A DNA stretch of 64,000 bases from Rhodococcus sp. 06-235-1A (lineage in GTDB: Bacteria > Actinomycetota > Actinomycetes > Mycobacteriales > Mycobacteriaceae): positions 248,001 to 312,000 of the forward strand of contig NZ_NOYI01000008.1 in the NCBI RefSeq assembly GCF_002258785.1, written 5' to 3'. Below are positions 8,092-15,747 of the stretch, piece after piece; within the stretch, counting starts at the first letter, position 1, and the number at the start of each line of letters is the position of its first letter. Below the pieces are notes generated by a model that was not told the DNA's origin, searched no databases, and worked only from the letters and a program-made list of their open reading frames with translations. A program made the position numbers and the translations under genes.

Positions 8092-9008
8092 CAGCGGCCC
8101 CCGAGTAGCTTGGTGCGCGTCTCGTCGTCGAACGTCGCCAGCGTGCCCGCCTCGGTGCCCCGGCTGACGGCGTAGCCGTGCACCACCGATGCGGTGGCGG
8201 TGTGGAACAGCGTGCCCCCGCGCTCGACGTACATGTCGATCTTGGCGGGGTACATCACGTCCTTGATCACCTCGTCGACTCGCATGACGGTGTGCAGCGT
8301 CTCACCCATCAGGGCGTCTTCGAGAAGCGTTATGCGAGAGCGTGATACCACGGGAATCCAGCCTCGTTCGGCCAGTACCTCCTCGATGGCGAGGCCCCGG
8401 TCGAACAGAAAGCGGTCCACCACTTCCTCGACCGCGCGCACGTAACCGGAGTGCTGCAGGCGCAGTGAGTAGTGGCAGTAGAAGTACGGGATCCGCCACG
8501 ACCACAGGAAGGCATTCGGGTCCTCGGACTTCAGCTGCGCCAACGTCTGGGGTCCGGTGGTGTCGAGCGAGGTGATCTCCGAGACCGCCTCGGCGACGGT
8601 CTCCGGGACGGAGGACCGCGGGGTGGTGTCCACCTCGTGAATCAGTTGCACCCGGGTCTTGCCGTTGAGCACGGTTATCGGGCCGTCACCTCGATCGACC
8701 GTCATGCGGACCGAGAAGGCCCAGCCGAGCTTGCGTTCGTCCCGCGTGACCTGGACCTTCACCTCGTCGTCGAGGTCGATGGTGTTGGGCAGCTGGATGG
8801 ACGAGTCGACGAACTCGACCCCGAGGCCGAAATCACGGTACAGCTTGGTGGGACCCAGATCTCGATCACGAAGATACTGCAGCACGCCCTCTTCCATGAG
8901 ATAGGTGAAGTGCTTGAATCCGATCCAGGTCCTGATGTTCGCGCCCTCGAAGCGGGGCCGCCCGACATACGTCGTCGTCTCGGTGGGCAAGTGTGTTTCG
9001 GTGGTCAT
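8091..9008 (-). CDS. double hot-dog acyl thioesterase-like protein
   Basis: From ATG 9008 the product has 305 residues, about twice the size of a single 4HBT hot-dog domain. The first half (about 20-130) shows WIGFKHFTYLMEEGVLQYLRD and the following strands. The second half (about 160-290) repeats the pattern with RIPYFYCHYSLRLQHSGYVRAVEEVVD and YPAKIDMYVERGG. Such proteins hydrolyse or hold acyl thioesters of CoA or ACP. In this operon it could free stalled acyl-ACP chains or release a finished chain. Which half is catalytic cannot be decided by eye. Its start lies 32 nt after the KS-like gene, with AAGGAC about 6 nt upstream. Confidence 0.75.
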   Translation of the reverse strand: MTTETHLPTETTTYVGRPRFEGANIRTWIGFKHFTYLMEEGVLQYLRDRDLGPTKLYRDFGLGVEFVDSSIQLPNTIDLDDEVKVQVTRDERKLGWAFSVRMTVDRGDGPITVLNGKTRVQLIHEVDTTPRSSVPETVAEAVSEITSLDTTGPQTLAQLKSEDPNAFLWSWRIPYFYCHYSLRLQHSGYVRAVEEVVDRFLFDRGLAIEEVLAERGWIPVVSRSRITLLEDALMGETLHTVMRVDEVIKDVMYPAKIDMYVERGGTLFHTATASVVHGYAVSRGTEAGTLATFDDETRTKLLGGR

Positions 9009-9040
9009 GTGCACGTCCTTCTCTTGTCGTTGCGGTGCGG

Positions 9041-9892
9041 TCAGGCGGCTCGCGCCAGCCACAATCGGGTTCTTCCGTCTTCGGAGTTCTCGCACACCAT
9101 CGATGCCGAGGACACCGGGTGTTGCCACATCCAGTTGGCCGCGACCGCGACCTGCAGTACACCGAGGGTCCCGTAGGTGTTTCCCACTGCGCTGACGAGA
9201 TCGACTCCGCCGGCGCCGAATTCGAGGTGGTCCGCCTGGGGCGCGGGATCGTCCAGTTCCACGGTCACTGTGCCGGGCGGCGGTGAGTCCACCAGCCGAA
9301 GAACCACACACGCCGATGCGGCCACCAGCGGAGCGCCGTTGACGACCTCTGCGACCGGGTCGGACGGTTCGACACCGACGACCACCACGCGGGTGGCTCT
9401 GCGGTTGTGCAGCATCGCTGCGGCAACCCGAACGGCGCTGTGGCCGCCGGTGATTCCCGAGCTGATCAGCAGGTTCGGACCCTGCAGCCCGAACCTGATC
9501 GCCAGGGACGAGGCCACCGCGTTGGGTGAGGCATTGGGCACCTGCATGGAACTGACATCGGATAATTTTCCTGCCAGAACCAACTCGTCCATCTGCGCGA
9601 CGGTGTCGACGTTGTTCAGATTGGAACTCACGATCACCGCGGTGTCCGCGTCGGCACCGGACGCTGCCTCCGGTACCGTGCCGATGTCGAGTCCGAGTGC
9701 CCGGTGCACCGCACAGGCGGCCAGGCGCGTAGCAGTCTCTTTGTAGAGCAGTCGCTTTCGACCGATGATCGTCTTGGCCGAGTCTGCGCCGATGGTCGAG
9801 TACTCGTCGGCCGCAGCGGCCAGATGAGCTTGTCCACCCAGGTCGAGGCCCGGGAGTTGCACCGCGAGTCCCTCGACCACCACCGCGCTCAT
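9041..9892 (-). CDS. short ketosynthase-like protein without catalytic Cys
   Basis: The 283-residue protein aligns with the N-terminal half of a thiolase-fold ketosynthase. At the nucleophile position the sequence is SSGITGGHSAV, so the catalytic Cys is replaced (Ile147 by alignment to the KS-alpha of this cluster). The downstream HGTGT and KxxxGH histidine motifs are absent, because the C-terminal half is abbreviated. It cannot condense by itself. Short non-catalytic KS partners accompany active KSs in aryl-polyene and related reducing type II systems, so it probably pairs with the adjacent intact KS, whose stop it overlaps by 4 nt. Residues 70-100 (SGADADTAVIVSSN) and GLQGPN keep the KS core fold. 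Confidence 0.75.
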   Translation of the reverse strand: MSAVVVEGLAVQLPGLDLGGQAHLAAAADEYSTIGADSAKTIIGRKRLLYKETATRLAACAVHRALGLDIGTVPEAASGADADTAVIVSSNLNNVDTVAQMDELVLAGKLSDVSSMQVPNASPNAVASSLAIRFGLQGPNLLISSGITGGHSAVRVAAAMLHNRRATRVVVVGVEPSDPVAEVVNGAPLVAASACVVLRLVDSPPPGTVTVELDDPAPQADHLEFGAGGVDLVSAVGNTYGTLGVLQVAVAANWMWQHPVSSASMVCENSEDGRTRLWLARAA

Positions 9893-11022
9893 GCCGGAAC
9901 CTGCACTAGCGTAACGGCATTGACGCCACCGAAACCGAAGGCATCTATTTGCACGATGCTGCCGCCGGTGCGACGAGGCGATCCGACGACCAGGTCGATG
10001 TCGCCGGCTTCGTCGATGGGATCGCTGAGTCCCACGATCGCAGGCACGCGGCGTTCGCGCAGGGCTTGGATTCCGACGGCGACGCTCATCAGCGGTGACG
10101 GTCCGGTGGTGTGCCCGAGGGCACCCTTGAGCGCTGTGACGATGGGGGCACTGCCGGTGAAGACGTCCACCAGTACCGCTGCTTCGGTCGGGTCGTTCAG
10201 TGCGGTTCCGGTGCCGTGCGCAACCACGAGATCGACGTCGGCGGCGGTGATGCCCGCCCGCCGATGAGCGCCCCGCATGGTACGTGCGATACCTGCCGAG
10301 TCCGGTGCGGTCTCGTGTGCTGCGTCGCAGGCCATTTCGGTGCCGAGCACTCGCGCGGCCGAACGGTCGATCGACGATGCATGCTCGGCGGACACCAAGA
10401 CCAGCGCAGCAGCGCCCTCACCGAGAAGCACTCCTTTGCGCCGACGATCGAAGGGCCGAACCCCGTCCGATGGGTCCTCGTGCACGCGGCCGATCGAGGC
10501 GATCATGGACTCGCTGGTGCCGTCGCAGGCGGCGACGATCACCACGTCCGCGCGGCGGGTCGCCAGATAGTCCTCGCCGATCGCCAGCGCGTGTCCCCCT
10601 GCCGAGCAGGCGTTGGTGACGGTGATGACCTCGATCGCGTCGGGGACGACCGCTCGCACGGCGCGGGTGAAGTGGAGATCGGGAAGGTCGAACGTCAGCG
10701 GCCGGATCGACGACGCCAATGCTCTTTCCACACCTCGCAATTCGCGCATGCTGGTGCCGACCACCACGACAACGCGGGCCGCCGACAGATCCAATTTCGC
10801 GTCCGCCACCGCGTCGGCGATCACCGACGTGAGCCAGCCGGCCGGTCTCAGGTCGCCCTCGGGACCGTCGCCGATCTGATACCCGAGGTGTACGTTCACC
10901 CGATCGCGGTCGTAGAACTCGAGCGGACGCAGAGCGGACTCCCCGGCGATCAATGCGTCGAACGTTTCCGCCTGGCCGCCCAGGGGACTGATCACCGCGC
11001 TTCCGGCGATGACATCAGCCAT
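9889..11022 (-). CDS. beta-ketoacyl-ACP synthase (second, intact KS)
   Basis: The 377-residue KS keeps a full Cys-His-His triad: TNACSAGG (Cys139), AHGTGT (His269) and KGALGHTTG (His304). It is shorter than KS-alpha (402) and diverges in the N-terminal third. It starts 8 nt inside the chain-length-factor gene and overlaps the degenerate KS, so all four KS genes are translated as one block. It could start the chain, as a KSIII substitute, or extend a different chain length with the degenerate KS as partner. The sequence does not decide between these. Confidence 0.88.
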   Translation of the reverse strand: MADVIAGSAVISPLGGQAETFDALIAGESALRPLEFYDRDRVNVHLGYQIGDGPEGDLRPAGWLTSVIADAVADAKLDLSAARVVVVVGTSMRELRGVERALASSIRPLTFDLPDLHFTRAVRAVVPDAIEVITVTNACSAGGHALAIGEDYLATRRADVVIVAACDGTSESMIASIGRVHEDPSDGVRPFDRRRKGVLLGEGAAALVLVSAEHASSIDRSAARVLGTEMACDAAHETAPDSAGIARTMRGAHRRAGITAADVDLVVAHGTGTALNDPTEAAVLVDVFTGSAPIVTALKGALGHTTGPSPLMSVAVGIQALRERRVPAIVGLSDPIDEAGDIDLVVGSPRRTGGSIVQIDAFGFGGVNAVTLVQVPA

Positions 11023-12139
11023 GATGGAAACCTCGGATCACAGCGGCGGCGACGGCGCCATCGGGCGAGACAGCGGTCAGCACGGCGGCCCGGCCGTGCA
11101 GTTCGGGGTCACGACGGTGGTGAGCGAGAATTGCGGACAGCGCGAGAGCGCCGGTGGCAGCGTGAGTTTCGCCATTGAGCAATTTGATCCTCAGACGCTC
11201 GACTCCAGGCAGGGCTGTGTCGACGCCGTCGGACTCGACCTCATCGTGCGCGGCTGTTCCGGTCTCGCCGGTGGCCACGATCCACACGTCCGAGCGGTCG
11301 ATTCCCGCGCGTTCGAGGGCGCGATCGATGACGCCGGCGAGTCCGGCCGAACGGATCCGCGCGTCGGGTCCGTAGTGGCCCACCTCGGCGGAAAGCAGTT
11401 CCGCGATAGGACCGTTCGATTTCGCGGCGGTCTCACTGTCGTCGCCGGCCAGCAGGAACGTCGCCGCACCCTCGCCTGCCACCAAGGGGTGCTCGCGATC
11501 CAATCCGAATGCGCCCCAAGCACGTTGCGGACTGAATTCTTCGACAGCTCCGGCCACCATCACGTCGCTGTATCCGCGAGTGATCGAGTTCCTTGCGTAG
11601 CGTAGCGCCTGGATGCCGGCCAGCTGACCGCCGGCGACGGTCGCATTGACCCCCGTCAACCCGTGCCAGATGGCGGCTTGGCCTGCGGCGCAGTTCATCA
11701 CCGCATTGGGGAAGGTTGCCGGGTTGACGAGATACGGCTTGGGTTGGGTCAGGGTGTCCCGGGAATAGTCGCTGGTGGACTTCTCGCTCCCGGTGGTGGT
11801 GCCGAGCACCAGCCCTACACGGTCCACCTCGGTTCCCGCCGAGGCCTGCAGTGCCTGCCCGCTCGCGATGATGCCGAAGCACGTCGGTCGGTCGAAGAAG
11901 CGGATGCCCTTGCGGTCGACGTGTTCCTTCATCTTGAAGTCGACGATGGCGAACCCACGCTCGGTGGGCAGTTCGTCTGCGAACATGGTCGATACGTCGG
12001 CCTCGGCCGACATCGACCGGGCCAGTGACTCTCCGAATGCGTCGATGCCGATTCCGAGCGGGGAGACCACACCGGACCCGTAGATGCCGATCCGGTCGGT
12101 GGCGGTAGTAGGAGTTCGACTGTGTACGTCGATGGACAT
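11015..12139 (-). CDS. chain-length factor (KS-beta)
   Basis: The 374-residue protein has the ketosynthase fold, but the nucleophile motif reads ATVAGGQLAG: Gln172 occupies the position of the catalytic Cys, the hallmark of type II polyketide KS-beta/CLF subunits. The HGTGT-like motif is degraded to ATGETGT and the second histidine region reads LLNGETHAATG. It follows KS-alpha by 7 nt, as in classical minimal PKS operons. The KS-alpha/CLF heterodimer should set the number of elongation cycles through the tunnel at the dimer interface. With a ketoreductase and dehydratases alongside, the product should be a polyene acyl chain rather than an aromatic polyketide. Confidence 0.88.
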   Translation of the reverse strand: MSIDVHSRTPTTATDRIGIYGSGVVSPLGIGIDAFGESLARSMSAEADVSTMFADELPTERGFAIVDFKMKEHVDRKGIRFFDRPTCFGIIASGQALQASAGTEVDRVGLVLGTTTGSEKSTSDYSRDTLTQPKPYLVNPATFPNAVMNCAAGQAAIWHGLTGVNATVAGGQLAGIQALRYARNSITRGYSDVMVAGAVEEFSPQRAWGAFGLDREHPLVAGEGAATFLLAGDDSETAAKSNGPIAELLSAEVGHYGPDARIRSAGLAGVIDRALERAGIDRSDVWIVATGETGTAAHDEVESDGVDTALPGVERLRIKLLNGETHAATGALALSAILAHHRRDPELHGRAAVLTAVSPDGAVAAAVIRGFHHG

Positions 12140-12146
12140 GAGCGAT

Positions 12147-13355
12147 TCACCCGACTTTCGCGAGCATGACTATGGCGTTGTTTCCACCGAAGGCGAAACC
12201 GTTGTTCTGCACCAGCCGCACGTCCGCGGAGCGCGCGTGGTTCGGTATCGGATCGATACCGTCCAGAGCCGGGTCCAGTTCGGTGAAATTGATTGTGGGA
12301 GGCATGAAGCCGTTGTCGATTCCCAGGCAGGACGCGATCACTCCGAAGCCACTGGCTGCACCCATCGTGTGTCCGAGCATCGACTTGATCGAACTCATCG
12401 GCGGTGGCGTGGAACCGAAGACACTCTTCATCGCTGCGGTCTCGGCTGCGTCGTTGGCCGGGGTTCCGGTACCGTGCGCACAGATGTAGTCCACGTCGGC
12501 GGCATCGATACCCGCGTTCTCGTGCGCCACCCTGGCACACGCGGCGATGCTTGCAGAATCCGGAGCCACCATGTGGATTGCGTCGCAGTTGACGCCGTAC
12601 CCGAGGACCTCGGCGTAGATGTGCGCGCCTCGTTCGGTCGCCGAATCCAAGGTCTCGAGAAAGAGTGCCGCACCGCCCTCGCCGGTGATGATGCCGGACC
12701 GGTCGACGTCGAACGGTGAGCATGCCTTCTCGGTCAACGCACCCAGACGATAGAACCCGGCGTGGGCCCAGCGCAGTACCGAATCGGCACCGCCGGCGAT
12801 CATGTAGTCCGCCTCCCCCGAAGCGAGTTGGTCGTAGGCGTAGCCCACTGCGTAGTTGCTGGCCGAGCACGCGGTGGCGATGGTGAGCGCTTCGCCCGTC
12901 ATACCGAGTTCGGTGTTGACCGCTTCCGAGATGCGGGCGCTCGGCACATTTCTGATCAGTGCCGGATCGATGTCGGCAGGTCCGTCGGCCAGGGCGGACT
13001 CGGCGATAAGTTCGATGGACCGAGTCTCACCGCCGGTGGTGCCCATGACCGATCCGGCCCTGTGAGTGGAGAGGAGTTCGGGCGCGATCCCCGCGTCCGC
13101 CACCGCCAGTCGCGCGGCGGCCGCAGCGAACAGACTCGCTCGGCCCCACTCGTTCTCGTCGAGGGTCGACAGGTACGAGGCCGGCACGAAATCGTTGACC
13201 TCGCCGGCCATGGTCGCCGGAAATCCCGTGGTATCGAACGCATCGATGGCCGAGATTCCACTGCGGCCGCCTCTGATGCCCTGACAGAAATCTTCGACTC
13301 CGATGCCGATGCTGGACACCGGGCCGAGACCGGTGATGACGACGCGGGTAGTCAT
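12147..13355 (-). CDS. type II beta-ketoacyl synthase, KS-alpha
   Basis: From ATG 13355 (MTTRVVITGLGP) the enzyme has 402 residues. The active site is complete: TACSAS (Cys163), AHGTGTPAND (His294), and KSMLGHTMGAASG (Lys324, His329). It performs decarboxylative condensation of malonyl-ACP with the growing acyl chain, together with the adjacent CLF. An upstream in-frame start would overlap the whole ACP gene and lacks KS homology, so it was rejected. The gene lies 4 nt after the ACP stop and is part of the coupled ACP-KS-CLF-KS-KS block. Confidence 0.93.
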   Translation of the reverse strand: MTTRVVITGLGPVSSIGIGVEDFCQGIRGGRSGISAIDAFDTTGFPATMAGEVNDFVPASYLSTLDENEWGRASLFAAAAARLAVADAGIAPELLSTHRAGSVMGTTGGETRSIELIAESALADGPADIDPALIRNVPSARISEAVNTELGMTGEALTIATACSASNYAVGYAYDQLASGEADYMIAGGADSVLRWAHAGFYRLGALTEKACSPFDVDRSGIITGEGGAALFLETLDSATERGAHIYAEVLGYGVNCDAIHMVAPDSASIAACARVAHENAGIDAADVDYICAHGTGTPANDAAETAAMKSVFGSTPPPMSSIKSMLGHTMGAASGFGVIASCLGIDNGFMPPTINFTELDPALDGIDPIPNHARSADVRLVQNNGFAFGGNNAIVMLAKVG

Positions 13356-13359
13356 CGCC

Positions 13360-13623
13360 TTACCAGCCTGCGCGCTCGGCGACGACGGCGTACACCGCGG
13401 ACAGGTTCTCCATTCGCGGCAGTTCGGTCTGTGGGATGTCGATCTTGAACTTCTTCTCGAGCTGCGAGAGAATCTCGATGGCACGCAGCGAATCGGCGTC
13501 GAGCTCCTCGGCGAAATGTGTTGTCTCGCCGACCTCGTCGGTCTCGACCTCGAGGATGTCGGCGACGATCTCGCGAATGTCTTCCAGGTACTCGGGTACG
13601 TAGGTGATGCTGTCGTTGCTCAT
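13360..13623 (-). CDS. acyl carrier protein
   Basis: The 87-residue protein is a free-standing ACP: acidic, helical, with the phosphopantetheine attachment motif DADSLRAIE (Ser45). ATG 13623 overlaps the stop of the dehydratase gene (ATGA). It lies between the dehydratases and KS-alpha, so it is the carrier for the type II chain and the likely donor of the acyl group to the first NRPS condensation domain. No phosphopantetheinyl transferase is encoded in the window, so activation must come from elsewhere in the genome. Confidence 0.92.
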   Translation of the reverse strand: MSNDSITYVPEYLEDIREIVADILEVETDEVGETTHFAEELDADSLRAIEILSQLEKKFKIDIPQTELPRMENLSAVYAVVAERAGW

Positions 13624-14252
13624 GATGTCTCCATTCCTGTTGTGGGTACTGCTGTTGTGGTGGGTTCTTCCGAGGGGTTCTGTCTGTCGGCCAGCGGTCG
13701 CAGGGCGACCAACATCGATTCGACCTCGGCTACGACCTGGCCTGCGACCTCGGTGTGACCGGAGAGAATTCCGAAGTCGCCCTTGAGGGCATCGATCCGA
13801 ACCCGATGCTGCAGAACATCTCCCGGGTACACGTGGGCGTGGAAGCTGCAGTTGCGGATACCACCGAAGACGAGGGTTCCGTCCCCGGCCGGTACCGATG
13901 TGCGCCACAGGATCGCTGCGGCCTGTCCGAGTGATTCGATGATCAGAGCGGCCGGGTAGGCGAAACGCTCGTCTCCGAACGCGTCGGCATCTCGCGGGTC
14001 TCGCGCGGTGTCGACGTAGTCGGCGATGTCCACGTAGCACGGCTCACTGGCGTTGACCGCCTTCTCCGCGACGATGGACTCTCCGACGGTCAGGTGTGGT
14101 ACTCGATCGACCAACAGAATCGGTGGCCGGTGTGGCAGGGTGTCGAGAATCTGACGGTAGGTCAGCGATCGGTCGGGCACTTCGGTCCCGTTGGGACGCA
14201 ACGGCTCCGCAGAGAGATCCTCATGATCGAGTGCGTCGAGCGTTGTGGTCAT
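13620..14252 (-). CDS. hot-dog dehydratase subunit with Glu but no catalytic His
   Basis: From ATG 14252 the protein has 210 residues. The FabZ opening is clear (TLPHRPPILLVDRV), followed by an insertion of about 15 residues. The active-site helix reads FAYPAALIIESLGQAAAIL, keeping the FabZ Glu. The GHFP motif that carries the catalytic His is not there; the aligned residues are in FGDERF. The C-terminal strand pattern (FGGIRNCSFHAHVYPGD) is normal. Alone it should be inactive. Since FabZ active sites are built across the dimer interface, it may complete a heterodimer with the neighbouring dehydratase. Start and stop both overlap neighbours by 4 nt. Confidence 0.85.
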   Translation of the reverse strand: MTTTLDALDHEDLSAEPLRPNGTEVPDRSLTYRQILDTLPHRPPILLVDRVPHLTVGESIVAEKAVNASEPCYVDIADYVDTARDPRDADAFGDERFAYPAALIIESLGQAAAILWRTSVPAGDGTLVFGGIRNCSFHAHVYPGDVLQHRVRIDALKGDFGILSGHTEVAGQVVAEVESMLVALRPLADRQNPSEEPTTTAVPTTGMETS

Positions 14253-14689
14253 CGGTCGATTCCTCCCATCAGCAGTGTCATTCGGCCGGCGGTGATGCCG
14301 TCGCCACGGATGCACTGCGCTTTGATGCGACGAGTCCCCTCGGGGTCGACGGGCTTGGGGTCGAGCACGTGTACGGCAACCTCGAATCGGTCACCCGGTT
14401 GCAGTGGCGCGGTGAACTGAGCGGACACCAGCACCTGCAATCGCGGTGACGACCCCGGCTCGCGGTCGATCAGCAATGCCCGCGCGGTCTGGACCACGGA
14501 GTCGATGGTGAACACCCCTGGGAAGATCGGTACGTCGGGGTAGTGGCCGGAGAGGTAGGGATCCTCGGCCGACACCAGCTTGCGGGCCCTGGCCCGATCG
14601 TCGGACATGTCGACCACGTCCAGGCCGATCACCGGCTCCGCGCGCGGTACTCGCACTCCGACATCGGGACGCGAAAGTGCCAGCGTCAC
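14249..14689 (-). CDS. hot-dog 3-hydroxyacyl-ACP dehydratase subunit with His
   Basis: The 146-residue protein has the FabZ-like motif SGHYPDVPIFPGVFTIDSVVQ: His49 is in place, and the acidic partner is Asp63 rather than Glu. A His/Asp pair is the arrangement of FabA, so a homodimer could work and might even isomerise. Pairing with the His-less, Glu-containing subunit encoded next to it is the other option. It removes water from 3-hydroxyacyl-ACP after ketoreduction to give the 2-enoyl chain. ATG 14689 overlaps the ketoreductase stop by 4 nt. Confidence 0.85.
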   Translation of the reverse strand: MTLALSRPDVGVRVPRAEPVIGLDVVDMSDDRARARKLVSAEDPYLSGHYPDVPIFPGVFTIDSVVQTARALLIDREPGSSPRLQVLVSAQFTAPLQPGDRFEVAVHVLDPKPVDPEGTRRIKAQCIRGDGITAGRMTLLMGGIDR

Positions 14690-15426
14690 AGGACCATCCC
14701 TCCGTCGACCTGAAGAACCTGGCCGGTGACGTAGGACGCACGGTCCGAGGCGAGGAACGAGACCACCTCGGCGATGTCCTCTGCAGTTCCGAAGCGACGC
14801 AACGGGATCGAGTCCTGCGCCTTCTTCCGAGCCTTCTCGCTCAGATCACCGGTCATGTCCGTCTCGACGAACCCGGGTGCGACGACGTTGACACGCACCC
14901 CGTAGCGAGCGACTTCCTTGGCGAGCGACCGACTGAATCCGTGGATCCCGGCCTTGGACGCTGCGTAGTTCGTCTGACCCACATTGCCGTACACACCGGC
15001 GATGGACGACACGTTGACGATCGATCCCGATCGGTTCTTCATGAATCGGTAGGACAACGGCCGACAGAAGTTGAACGTGCCGGTCAGATTGGTGTCGATG
15101 ACGTCGTGCCACTCCGCGGACGTCATCAGCGCCAACGGACGGTCCTTGACGATGCCTGCACAGTTGACCAGTACGTCGATCTCACCGAGCGCATCGACGG
15201 ATGCGTCGACGAACGCCTCGGCGGCGGCCCCGTCGGAGACGTCGCACGGGGCGTGATGGACTGCTACCTCGAATTTTTCGAGCTGACGCAGAGTCTCGGT
15301 GACGGCATCCGATTCGGTGCGGTAGCACAGTGCGATGTCGTGATCCTGCGCGGCGAGCTCTACCGCAATTGCCCGTCCGATTCCACGAGAAGCTCCGGTT
15401 ACCAATGCCTTTCGCTTGGAAAGCAT
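14686..15426 (-). CDS. 3-oxoacyl-ACP reductase (FabG-like, SDR)
   Basis: The 246-residue short-chain dehydrogenase has TGASRGIG for the dinucleotide, NCAG, and the catalytic set Ser141, Tyr154, Lys158 (TNYAASKAG). The length and the C-terminal SYVTGQVLQVDGG are those of FabG. It reduces the 3-keto group of acyl-ACP with NADPH, before the dehydratases act. AAAGGA precedes ATG 15426. There is no enoyl reductase in the cluster, so repeated condensation, reduction and dehydration should leave conjugated double bonds. Confidence 0.93.
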   Translation of the reverse strand: MLSKRKALVTGASRGIGRAIAVELAAQDHDIALCYRTESDAVTETLRQLEKFEVAVHHAPCDVSDGAAAEAFVDASVDALGEIDVLVNCAGIVKDRPLALMTSAEWHDVIDTNLTGTFNFCRPLSYRFMKNRSGSIVNVSSIAGVYGNVGQTNYAASKAGIHGFSRSLAKEVARYGVRVNVVAPGFVETDMTGDLSEKARKKAQDSIPLRRFGTAEDIAEVVSFLASDRASYVTGQVLQVDGGMVL

Positions 15427-15525
15427 TGCAAGTCCTTTCGTTGGTTCCTCCTCTGCGACGCTACTGGGGCGGTGGCCGTGAAATCCCCTGCGATGCAGCT
15501 TCCTGTAAGACCTTCATCGCGTGCC

Positions 15526-15747
15526 TCAACTGTGTGCAGGCACCGCCGGACGGTCCACCGGTTTCGGACGCATGTCGGTCCAGTTCTCTTCGACGTAGTC
15601 CAAGCATTCGGTGCGGCTCGCCGGCCCGAATGCGACGTCCCAACCGCCGGGGACGGCTGCGAACTGCGGCCACAGCGAGTGCTGGCCTGCCGCATTGACG
15701 AGCACAGAGAAGGTGAGGTCGTCGTTATCGAACGGGTTGGTGGTCAT
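15526..15747 (-). CDS. MbtH-like NRPS accessory protein
   Basis: The 73-residue protein is a standard MbtH family member: NPFDNDD start, FSVLVNAAGQHSLWPQFAAVPGGW, and C-terminal ECLDYVEENWTDMRP. MbtH proteins bind adenylation domains and are needed for their solubility or activity. ATG 15747 overlaps the last 23 nt of the upstream NRPS gene, so the two are made together. It is the only MbtH gene in the window and probably serves all six A domains. Confidence 0.96.
   Translation of the reverse strand: MTTNPFDNDDLTFSVLVNAAGQHSLWPQFAAVPGGWDVAFGPASRTECLDYVEENWTDMRPKPVDRPAVPAHS

Noticed and set aside
12147..13484. 445-residue version of KS-alpha starting at 13484
   Set aside because: The extra 43 residues lie inside the ACP gene in another frame and have no KS homology; ATG 13355 begins the normal MTTRVVITG start.
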